Shown: one piece after another, positions 1 to 9,962 of the stretch
Numbering within the stretch: the first letter of the stretch is position 1
Layout of the letters: each line of letters starts with the position of its first letter
Origin: Rutidosis leptorrhynchoides
Taxonomy: Eukaryota; Streptophyta; Magnoliopsida; Asterales; Asteraceae
Reading direction: 5' to 3'
NCBI RefSeq assembly: GCF_046630445.1
Contig: NC_092340.1
Span: 367,063,001 to 367,127,000 of the forward strand
DNA length: 64,000 bases
Position numbers and translations under genes: made by a program
Notes under the pieces: generated by a model
Told to the model about the DNA's origin: nothing
Databases searched by the model: none
What the model saw: only the letters and a program-made list of their open reading frames with translations

Positions 1-943
1 AAAAGTATTAAAAAATGTTGTAAATATATTTTGAACATACTTTGATATATATATATGTACATATTTGTTATAGGTTCGTGAATCGACCAGTGGCCAAGTC
101 TTACTTCCCGACGAAGTAAAAATCTGTGAAAGTGAGTTATAGTACCACTTTTAAAATATAATATTTTGGGATGAGAATACATGCAACTTTATAAATGTTT
201 TACGAAATAGACACAAGTAAATGAACCTATATTATATGGGTGAATGATCGAAGCCGAATATGCCCATTTTTAGCTTGGTAGCCTAAGAATTTGGGAACAG
301 ACCCCCAAATTGACGCGAATCCTAAAGATAGATCTATCGGGCCCAACAAGCCCCATTCTGGAATTTGGAATGCTTTAGTACTTCGAAATTATCATGTCCG
401 ATGGGTGTCCCGAAATGATGGGGATATTCTATATGCATCTTGTTAATGTCGGTTACCAGGTGTTCACCATATGAATGATTTTTATCTCTATGTATGTGAT
501 GTATTGAAATATGAAATCTTGTGGTCTATTATTATGATTTGATAATATATAGGTTAAACCTATAACTCACCAAGACGTTTTAAGCATGTTTATTCTCAGG
601 TGATTATTAAGAGCTTCCGCTGTTGCATACTAAAATAAGGACAAGATTTGGAGTCCATGCTTGTATGATATTGTGTAAAAACTGCATTCAAGAAACTTAT
701 TTTTGATGTAATATATTCTTATTGTAAACCATTATGTAATGGTCATGTGTAAACTGTATATTTTATATTATCATTATTTGATAATCTACGTAATGCTTTT
801 TAAACCTTTATCGATAAAATAAAGGTTATGCTTGTTTTAAAAATGAATGCAGTCTTTGAAAAACGTCTCATATAGAGGTCAAAACCTCGAGACAAAATCA
901 ATTAATATGGAACATTTATAATCAATATGAACGTGACATTTCA
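1..943 (+). repeat. 5' LTR of A copy 1, 3' part only
   Basis: Matches the last part of the complete LTR at 53108-56406. It includes the GGTTCGTGAATCGACCAG block, the GACGCGAATCCTAAAGATAG block, an AATAAA signal near 820 and the CTCATATAGAGGTCAAA block. The LTR ends GTGACATTTCA at 943. The usual PBS (TGGTATCNGAGC) does not follow. The next bases already match the gag nucleocapsid region, so a deletion removed the PBS, leader, ORF1, F-box ORF and gag capsid. Confidence 0.85.
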
Positions 944-1502
944 CCATCCGAATGGGTTCTGCACGACATTTTGCACCAAGTGTAAGAGAAATAGTCATAG
1001 TGCGATGAAGTGTGAAGTCTGCGGACCAATGACCAATAGAATTAAAAGAACAAATAATGTCGAAACAAATAATGTCAGAAAAAATAATGCCGCCATTATT
1101 TGTTATGGATGTGGGAAACCGGGCCACTTCAGGAATAACTGTCTGAACCAAGAGAATACTAATGGGCAAGGCCACAGAAGAGTCTTCAATATTAATGCGG
1201 CAGAAGCACAGGAAGACCCGGTGCTTGTTACGGGTACGTTTCTTAGTGATGAAAAACCTCCTTATGTTTTATTTGATTCGGGTGCGGATAGAAGCTATAT
1301 GAGTAGAGATTTTTGTGCTAAATTGAATTGTCCATTAACGCCTTTGGATAATAAGTTTTTACTCGAATTATCAAATGGTAAATTTATTACAGCGGATAAA
1401 ATATGTCAGAACCGAGAAATTAAATTAGTTGGCAAAACGTTTAAGATTAATTTGATACCAGTAGAGTTAGGGAGTTTCGATGTGATAATTGGCATGGATT
1501 GA
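944..1502 (+). pseudogene. gag nucleocapsid and protease of A copy 1
   Basis: Encodes the C-terminal gag zinc knuckle (CYGCGKPGHFRNNC, the CX2CX4HX4C pattern) followed by a retropepsin-like aspartic protease with [12 protein letters not shown] as the catalytic D-S/T-G-A motif and FDVIIGMD as the distal conserved part. Gag upstream of the knuckle is deleted, so there is no native start. The frame ends at TGA 1500-1502, where copy 3 has TGG in GMEWLKK. This is a Trp codon changed by one G-to-A transition. Confidence 0.85.
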
Positions 1503-3059
1503 TTGAAAAAGGAGAGAGCAGAGGTTGTATGTTACAAAAACGCGATTCGCGTTGTACGCGAAAAAGGAAAACCCTTAATGGTGTACGGAGAAAAGAGCAA
1601 CGCAAAGTTAAATCTTATTAGTAGCTTGAAGGCACAAAAATTAATAAGAAAAGGTTGCTATGTCATTTTAGCACACATCGAAGAAGTCAAAACCGAAGAA
1701 AAGAACATCAGTGATGTTCCCATCGCAAAAGAATTTCTTGATGTATTTTCGAAAGAATTACCGGGACTACCTCCACATCGATCCGTTGAATTTCAAATAG
1801 ATCTTGTACCCGGAGCTGCACCAATAGCTCGTGCTCCATACAGACTCGCACCCAGTGAAATGAAGGAATTACAAAGCCAATTACAAGAACTTTTAGAACG
1901 TGGTTTCATTCGACCAAGCACATCACCATGGGGAGCTCCTGCTTTGTTTGTCAATAAGAAAGATGGTACATTTAGATTGTGTATCGACTACCGAGAGTTG
2001 AACAAAGTTACCATCAAGAACCGTTATTCACTACCAAGAATCGACGACTTATTCGATCAACTGCAAGGTTCGACGGGTTATTCAAAGATCGATTTACCTT
2101 CTTGGTATCATCAAATACGGGTGAAGGAGGATGATATTCCAAAGACTGCATTTAGAACACGTTATGGTCATTATGAGTTTATGGTTATGCCATTTGGTTT
2201 AATTAACGCACCAGCTGTGTTCATGGACCTCATGAACTGAGTGTGTGGACCATACCTTGACAAGTTTGTCATTGTTTTCATCGATGACATACTCATTTAC
2301 TCAAAGAATGATCAAGAGCACGAAGAACATTTGAGAAAAGTGTTAGAGTTGCTGAGGAAAGAAAAACTGCACGCTAAGTTTTCAAAGTGTGCATTTTGGT
2401 TGGAAGAAGTTCAACTCCTCGGTCACATAGTGAACAAAGAAGGTATTCAGGTGGATCCGGCAAAGATTGAAACCGTTGAAAAGTGGAAAACCCCAAAAAC
2501 TCCGAAGCATATACGTCAATTTTTAGGATTGGCTGGTTACTACAGAAGATTCATCCAAGATTTTTCCAAAATAGCAAAACCCTTGACTGCATTAACGCAT
2601 AAAGGGAAGAGATTTGAATGGAAGGATGAGCAGGAGAAAGCGTTTCAATTGTTGAAGAAAAAGTTAATTACGGCACCTATATTTTCATTGCCTGAAGGGA
2701 ATGATGATTTTGTGATATATTGTGATCCCTCAAAGCAAGGCCTCGGTTGTGTATTAATGCAACAAACAAAGGTAATTGCGTATGTGTCAAGACAATTGAA
2801 GATTCACGAGCAGAATTATACGACGCATGATTTGGAATTAGGCGCGGTTATTTTTGCATTACAAACTTGGAGGCACTATTTATATGGGGTCAAAAGTATT
2901 ATATATACCGATCACAAAAGTCTCCAACACATATTTAATCAGAAACAACTAAACATGATGCAGCGTAGGTGGATTGAATTGTTAAATGATTACGATTTTA
3001 AGATTCGTTACCACCCGGGAAAGGCGAATGTGGTAGCCGACGCTTTGAGTAGAAAATAG
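1503..3059 (+). pseudogene. Reverse transcriptase and RNase H of A copy 1
   Basis: Continues in the same frame as the protease. The RT has the conserved LCIDYRELN and MPFGL blocks and an intact FIDDILIYS catalytic box with both aspartates. TGA at 2238-2240 replaces the CGA of the MNRVCGPY segment. The connection reads [14 protein letters not shown], then LAGYYRRFI, and RNase H follows with [22 protein letters not shown] and TDHKSLQ. TAG at 3057 ends this part just after ALSRK. In intact chromoviruses it would be one stretch of the gag-pol polyprotein. Confidence 0.9.
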
Positions 3060-4463
3060 AGAGAACCTATGGGGGTAAAAGCTATGAATATAATTATTCT
3101 TACTAACCTTACTACTCAAATAAAGGAGGCGCAACAGGGAGTTTTAAAAGAGGGAAATTTGAAGAATGAAATACCCAAAGGATCAGAAAAATATCTTAAT
3201 ATTCGGGCAGACGAAACTCGGTATAGGGCTGAAAGAATTTGGGTACCAAAATTTGGAGATGTGAGAGAAATGGTACTTAAGGAAGCACATAAAACCAGAT
3301 ATTCAATACATCTCGGAGTGGGGAAGATGTACAAAGATCTCAAGAAACACTTTTGGTGGCCGGGTATGAAAGCCGATATTGCTAAATACGTAGGAGAATG
3401 TTTGACATGTTCTAAGGTCAAAGCTAAACATCAGAAACCATCAGGTCTACTTTAACAACCTGAAATTCCGGAATGGAAATGGGAAAACATTACCATGGAT
3501 TTCATTACTAAATTGCCAAGGACTGCAAGTGGTTATGATACTATTTGGGTAATAGTCGATCGTCTCACCAAGTCAGCACACTTTCTGCCAATGAGAGAAG
3601 ATGATAAAATGGAGAAGTTAGCACGACTATACTTGAAATAAGTTGTCTCCAGACATGGAATACCAATCTCTATTATCTCTGATAGGGATGGCAGATTTGT
3701 CTCAAGGTTTTAGAAAACGTTACAACAAGCATTGGGGACTCGTCTAGACATGAGTACTGCCTATCATCCACAAACTGATGGGCAAAGTGAAAGGACGATA
3801 CAGACTCTTGAAGACATGCTACGAGCATGTGTTATTGATTTTGGAAACAGTTAGGATCGACATCTAGCGTTAGCAGAATTTTTCTACAACAACAGTTACC
3901 ACTCGAGTATTGAGATGGCACCGTTTGAGGCACTTTATGGCAGAAAGTGCAGGTCTCCGATTTTTTGGAGTGAAGTGGGGGATAGACAAATTACGGGTCC
4001 AGAAATTATCCAAGAAACTACCGAGAAAATCATCCAAATTCAACAATGGTTGAAAACCGCTCAAAGTCGACAAAAGAGCTACGCGGACAGTAAAAGAAAG
4101 GATATAGATTTGAAATTGGTGACATGGTCATGCTTAAGGTTTCACCTTGGAAAGGCGTTGTTCGATTTGGTAAACGGGGGAAATTAAATCCGAGGTACAT
4201 TGGACCATTCAAGATTATTGATCGTGTCGGACCAGTAGCTTACCAACTTGAGTTACCTCAATAACTCGCGGGTGTACATAATACCTTCCACGTCTTGAAT
4301 TTGAAGAAATGCTTTGCTAAAGAAGATCTCACCATTCCATTAGACGAAATTACAATTAACGAAAAACTATAATTCATTGAAGAACCCGTTGAAATAATGG
4401 ATCGTGAGGTAAAAAGACTTAAGCAAAATAAAATACCAATCGTTAAGGTTCGATGGAATGCTC
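3060..4463 (+). pseudogene. Integrase and start of chromodomain of A copy 1
   Basis: The integrase zinc-binding part reads [10 protein letters not shown]...CLTCSK (HHCC). The core has MDFITKLP (first D), ISDRDG (second D) and a downstream [11 protein letters not shown] block with the Glu. The GKxGPF-like tail follows. In-frame stops lie at 3453, 3638, 3710 and 3852. Most match Gln or Trp codons in copy 3 altered by C-to-T or G-to-A. A one-base deletion near 4107 shifts the frame. The chromodomain start (EEPVEIMDREVKRLK) runs to 4463, where a solo LTR is inserted after the target bases TGCTC. Confidence 0.85.
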
Positions 4464-4641
4464 TGTGACGACCCGGAAATTTTTGACCAAATTTAAACTT
4501 AAATCTTATATGATTCCGACACGATAAGCAAAGTCTGTAATGTTGAAACTACAAAAACTTTTAACTGTGTTCATATATATTCAGTTACCCTTTTTACTAT
4601 CCCCGACGATTCATGAACCGTTGTGTGTAAGTAAATATGTA

Positions 4642-4649
<8 letters not shown>

Positions 4650-4696
<47 letters not shown>

Positions 4697-4802
4697 ATAT
4701 AAGTGTATATATAATATTTTAAATTAATAAAATATACTTTAAACAATTTGAAATTAAGAATGCAAAATAATAAACAGAATAATTAAGTTATTATTAAAAT
4801 GA

Positions 4803-4850
<48 letters not shown>
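4650..4850. repeat. (TA)n tracts in solo B LTR
   Basis: Two long alternating TA runs (about 4650-4692 and 4808-4850) separated by AT-rich unique DNA. Reading frames across them are not protein-coding. Confidence 0.9.
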
Positions 4851-4856
<6 letters not shown>

Positions 4857-5748
4857 TTTGAATCTATAAATGCTTTCTATTTTTATATTGTAACAGTTAT
4901 AAAACATATGAATGTTAAATATTCAATAGGTGTATTCATATAATATATGATTATTAGATATTACAAAATTAATAAATTGTAGAATTAATATATTAAATAT
5001 ATCTACAAGTTGAAAATATAGTTGTTATTGTAATATTGTTATTACTTTCATTATTACTATTAACAACAATATTAGTATTATTAGTATTATTATTATTATG
5101 ATTATCTTTATAAATATTATTATTAGATATCATTATTAGCATTATTATTAACAATTATTATTATTATTTATATTAATTGAATTACTAATATTAATATAAT
5201 CATTAATTATTAATATAAATTTTATAAAATTACAAAATAAATAAGATTCAGTTCCATGCATTAATCAAACTATAGATTTGTTTCCTGTTTTAGATTGATA
5301 TCAGTACAAATCAGATGCACTACGAATCAAAATCTGTTAGGTATCTAATCAGCTTTTATATTTTTTATTCATCCCTTCGTCCTTCCTGTCTGCTCGAATC
5401 AAAGTAGATTCCAATCATTACTACAATACAAATGTTAAAACAAATTCTACTGATGTCAGTGATTTGATTAACAACAAAATTATCATATATACATTATGTA
5501 TTCGAGTCTGTGAATGAGGAGAAAACCCAAAACAGTTTAAAAACAATGTGAACAACCACTTGAAATAACCATCACCACTCCTTCGGTTTCTTCCTTTTAC
5601 TCGATAAATACCAAACAACAAACCATAGCCGAACACCCATCAATCATCCCTCACTTTGATCACCATCGGTAACTGCCACCACCACCTTTGGTTCAACATA
5701 TCTCTCTCGCTATCACTATCCTCTCTTCATCTCTCATCTTTTCTCCTT

Positions 5749-5757
5749 CTATAAAAT
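5749..5757 (+). promoter_or_regulatory. TATA-like box in B LTR
   Basis: CTATAAAAT follows about 50 bases of CT-rich sequence and precedes C/A-rich, leader-like sequence. The position in the first third of the LTR fits a U3 promoter. Inferred only. Confidence 0.35.
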
Positions 5758-7107
5758 CGCCACCCTACCACCTCTAAAACACCACTTCAACCGCCATAAA
5801 GTCACCAAACAACCGCGTTCTTCTACCTTCTGTACTACATAAAACAAAACTTATTTCTTTGTTCTTCTTCCTTACTTTCGTCAACCAAGAAACACATCTT
5901 CATCATTTGCTCATTTTTCTATTTTGTAGATGAATGAACCCAAACCACCACCTTATATCATCAAACTGCTGTAGCTCCTCGTTTGATTAAACCATCATTT
6001 GAAACACCGTACACCTTCTTTGATCAATTATCGATGCTACGGTGTTTGTATTTTATTTCAAACTAAAAGAATACGATGTGAACGTACTGTGAAGAATATG
6101 GGAGGTATGGTATATTATAATACCTCATTTACTCAATCTATATAATAATTCGATGCAAGTGGGGATTGTGATTACCCTTGTGGCCGACCAATGAACTTTA
6201 AGGTGACGTGCCATTCTCCTTTTGATAAAGCTTAATTATTCAAATCCCATTTACAGCTGGTATATCACGAGCAATGTAACAAAAAAAACCATTTTTTTAA
6301 ACCGTTGGGGATTAGGTAGAGATACATGGCCATTAATCCAAGTGACGTTTGTTTGAAAACAAAAAGCAAGTGGGATTAGAAAAGCTCATGGCCGACCAAA
6401 AGCAACCACAAATGGACGTTTATTTTTTTTCCTAGTAAGGTTGTAGATATAGTGGAATATGATGAAAGCTATATTGGAGTTAATTATGTTAAATCATGAT
6501 ATTTTTTGTTAAGCTCAATCCCACTGTCCCCTTTTCCAATCATTAAACCGAACCCCCCATCCACGATTATATATTTGATTACGGAGTATAAAATTCGTTT
6601 GCAGTTAATAATGGATATTGTATAAGGGATCCACTAACTCCTTTTAAAGATGATAAATAAATAAATAATCAGATTAGATAAAGATGTTGGGAATTTGGAT
6701 GTTAAACTATCGGGCATCAACAAATAAGAATGTTGGGCCATGAACTAGCGTAAGACTGTTGGGCTCCTTTATAAGTAAATAGGCTATTGTTAGTTGGGCC
6801 TCAAGTGTCTCAGTTGGGCCAAGTGATTTAAGAGGTTGGGCTGTATCAAATTGAGGTATGAAGATGGCATAGATACAATGATGTTCACGGTGATGAAAAT
6901 GAAATTTAAATAAAAAAACCGAAAATGATACATGATCGTAATAATGAGGTTGATTACGTTATGAGGTTAATGACTAAACAAAGGGAGGATGGTAAGATAC
7001 GGTTATGACGATAATAATGATGATTGAAGGGGATGATATTAGTGAAGAAGATAAAAACATAAATCAAGTAAAAGAAACTAAAATACTAATTAAATTAGAA
7101 ATGAATC

Positions 7108-7345
7108 AACGGAGCAGTGGTTAGGGGTGTTAGTGGGTTAGCAAGAGGTCACGGGTTCGAGCCCGGGCATAGGCGTATATTTTGGAAATTTTTCTTCTTG
7201 AGAGGTAGTTATCATTATTACTCTCATTATTTTATTATTATTATTATTGTAATTATTATTATTATTAATTATTATTACTAATATAAATATTATACTCATT
7301 ATTATTATCATTAAAATGAGCATTTAGATTATTATTACTATTATT
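7108..7345 (+). repeat. tRNA-like (SINE-type) module with ATT-rich tail inside B LTR
   Basis: TGGTTAGGGG (7118-7127) resembles a Pol III A box. GGTTCGAGCCC (7154-7164) matches the B-box consensus GGTTCGANNCC, about 36 bases downstream. Next comes a T-rich stretch and then ATT/ATTATT repeats. The related B LTR on the - strand has the same order: B box at 34627-34638, A box at 34665-34674, then an (ATT)n run. A fossil tRNA-derived SINE in the ancestral B LTR explains both. It is not a functional tRNA gene, since no cloverleaf arms can be paired. Confidence 0.45.
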
Positions 7346-9093
7346 ATTATTATCAGTATTATCCTTAAAATTTTTCATTTTTGAAATTAATATTATTAAC
7401 AAAAGTATTTTTATTAAAAATTATCAATTTCATTATCATTATAAGTATTATTATTTTTATTATCATTACTAACATTATTATTATTATTATTATTACTATT
7501 ATTATTTTTTCCACTTCTATTATTATTATTATTATTATTTTCATATAACATTTTTATCATTTTATTATTAGTATTATTATTATTATAAAAAGTAATATCA
7601 TTTTTATTATTATCATTACTATTATTATTTTTAGTATTATTATAATTATTATTTTTAACAAACAAGTGTTATCTATATAAAAATATATTACAAGTCAACT
7701 AATATTACATACTAATATTTTTTTTTTAACTAATATATTACCATTTATATTGATAAAAATTTAATTAAATTATAAATTATATATTTATTATAAGTATAAT
7801 TATATTTAAAGATACTAAATTTAATAGATTATAAAATATCAGTAAACTTAGTTGATTAAATAGGATATGTGTTAATATGTATGCAACTGATGTAGGTTCG
7901 TGAATCTGATGCCAGCCCTATACTTGTTCAATGTCGTCACATGTATTTTTACTACAAAATACAGTATGGTGAGTTTCATTTGCTCCCTTTTTACTCTTTA
8001 CATTTTTGGGACTGAGAATACATGCGCTATTTTTACAACTGCTTTATCAAATGCTTTTGAAATACATTTTGAACTGCGAATACATGAAATGCTTTTATAA
8101 ATATTTGACGAGATAGACACAAGCAAAACATTCCTCGAATGAATTATGTGGACGTGATAATTGCCACCATTGAATTATGTGGACGTGATAATTGCCACAA
8201 TTGATATGAATATTTTTCCCCTGATTATTATTGCTTGGTAACCTAAGAATTAGGGAACATCACTAATTTTGAGAATTAGTGCACGCCTAATTGACGCGAA
8301 TCCTAAAGGTAGCTACCGGGTTTAACACCTCCACCCAGAATGTTCACTAGAAGGAAGGGCTAGTGGGCGTGGTGTTTAGTACTTCGAAGTTTATATGATT
8401 ATTATACAGACGAGATGTTCTGTTTTGGAGATATTATTATGCGCATTATATGTTAAGGTCGGTTACCAAGCCAAACTATTAAAGCAATGAAAAGTGAATG
8501 TTATGTATCGAGAGAATGATTTTATACACAGGTTATGTGTATGTTATTTTTGTGCACAAGATATGTGTACGGTTACTAAGATTTATGAAAGATGATTTCG
8601 TACACGAGAAAGGTGTACTGTATTTAAAAGATATCGCATGTACATTACAGGTGGGTATAGGATTCGGGCCCATTTGTACCATGCAGGATTTAAATCTTGT
8701 GGTCTATCAAAATGATGAATTTTATTGTTTTATGATAAACCTATGAACTCACCAACCTTTTGGTTGACACTTGAAAGCATGTTTATTCTCAGGTATGAAA
8801 GAAATCTTCCTCTGTGCATTTGCTCATATTAGAGATATTACTTAGAGTCATTCATGACATATTTCAAAAGACGTTGCATTCGAGTCGTCGAGTTCATCAA
8901 GATTATTATTAAGTCAATTATAGTTGGAGGCATTATGAAATAGTATGCTTGCCGTCAACTTTCGAAGTAAAGAAAGTTTGTCTTTTAAAAAATGAATGCA
9001 ATGTTTGTAAAATGTATCATATCGAGGTCAATTACCTTGCGATGTAATCAACTATTGTGAATCGTTTATATTGTATATGAAAGGGGCATTTCA

Positions 9094-9231
9094 TGCTCGT
9101 AGAGGACCTGAGTTCACCTAGGAGCGTGAAAATCAAATGAAGCTGAAATACCCGCACCTATTTCCAGAAGATGCGTCAACACCTTCAACAACTTAAAATT
9201 TCGGGACGAAATTTATTTAACGGGTAGGTAC
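9094..9231 (+). pseudogene. Chromodomain C-terminus and polypurine tract of A copy 1
   Basis: Resumes after the solo LTR with the duplicated TGCTC and encodes RRGPEFTWERENQMKLKYPH, the end of a Tekay-type chromodomain, then a short non-coding stretch with TTTCGGGACGAAATTTATTT. The polypurine-like primer TAACGGGTAGGTAC (9218-9231) abuts the 3' LTR, as it does at 63031-63044. Confidence 0.8.
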
Positions 9232-9470
9232 TGTAGTGACCCAAACTTTTCCATGATTGTATATTAAATGAAATTGATATTTACATGATTAAATATTTCC
9301 AACATGTTAAGCAATCAAACTTGTTAAGACTTGATTATTTGAAATGAGTTTCATGTAGACAATTGACCACCCAGTTTGCCTGATGATTTACGAACATCAT
9401 AACTTGTGATAATTATATAATCGTTTTATTTTTTTATGATGTAAGTTTTTATTTTATATATATATATATA

Positions 9471-9896
9471 TAGGGGTGTTCAAAATATCCGAATCCGAAA
9501 TCCGAATCCGAAAATATCCGAAAAATCGGATATCCGAAAATTTGGATATCCGAAAATCGGATATCCGATTTTTCGGATTCGGATATCGGATGGAGTTTTT
9601 AAAATTTTCGGATATTCGGATATCCGAATATCCGAAAATTTCTAAAAAATCCGAAAAATATCTGAAAAATTCGAAAAATATCCGAAAAATATCCGAAATA
9701 TCCGAAAATTATCCGAATATCAGGAAAATTATCCGAAAATATTTGAAGTTCTTCAAAAATATCGGATATTCGGATAATCCGATATCCGAATCCGAAATTT
9801 CGGATATCCGGATTTCGGATGGGGTTTTTCACTATCCGAATTTTTGGATATCCGAAAATTCGGATATCCGAATTTCGAATATCCGAAAATGAACAC

Positions 9897-9901
<5 letters not shown>
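9471..9901. mobile_element. hAT-like non-autonomous element built of ATATCCGAA repeats
   Basis: Ends TAGGGGTGTTCA and TGAACACCCCTA are perfect 12 bp inverted repeats. Both flanks are TATATATA, consistent with an 8 bp target duplication but not provable inside (TA)n DNA. The 431 bp body is almost only direct and inverted copies of ATATCCGAA/TTCGGATAT, including the palindrome CGGATATCCG, so one strand could fold into a long imperfect hairpin. The open frame across it (arginine, isoleucine, serine and proline cycling) is a product of the repeat and not a gene. The element at 45738-46423 has nearly the same termini. Confidence 0.75.

Positions 9902-9959
<58 letters not shown>
9902..9959. repeat. 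(TA)n microsatellite
   Basis: About 29 TA units next to the hAT-like element. The same LTR position carries (TA)n in the other A LTRs (39689-39738, 53306-53361, 63248-63298), so the hAT element inserted into this microsatellite. Confidence 0.9.

Positions 9960-9962
<3 letters not shown>

Larger units (their letters stand above)
4464..9093 (+). mobile_element. Solo LTR, family B, inserted in the chromodomain of A copy 1
   Basis: Starts TGTGACGACCCGG and ends GGGGCATTTCA. It is flanked by exact 5 bp duplications TGCTC (4459-4463 and 9094-9098), and deleting it restores the chromodomain reading found at 62900 in copy 3. There is no PBS, polypurine tract or coding capacity inside, so it is one LTR left by recombination between two. 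At 4630 bp it is unusually long. It holds (TA)n tracts (about 4650-4692, 4808-4850), ATT-rich microsatellite DNA (5040-5170, 7200-7660), a CT-rich strand with a TATA-like box near 5750, and a tRNA-like module at 7117-7164. Confidence 0.92.

Noticed and set aside
7108-7170. Functional tRNA gene
   Set aside because: Box A and B are present, but anticodon and acceptor arms do not pair and the module is repeated within LTRs.
7414-7665. Asn-rich frame (and 7138-7323)
   Set aside because: Translation of (ATT)n microsatellite DNA in a solo LTR.
9476-9892. 138-codon open frame rich in Arg-Ile-Ser-Pro
   Set aside because: It is the translation of the ATATCCGAA repeat. The opposite strand is also open over much of it, and there is no protein-like variation.
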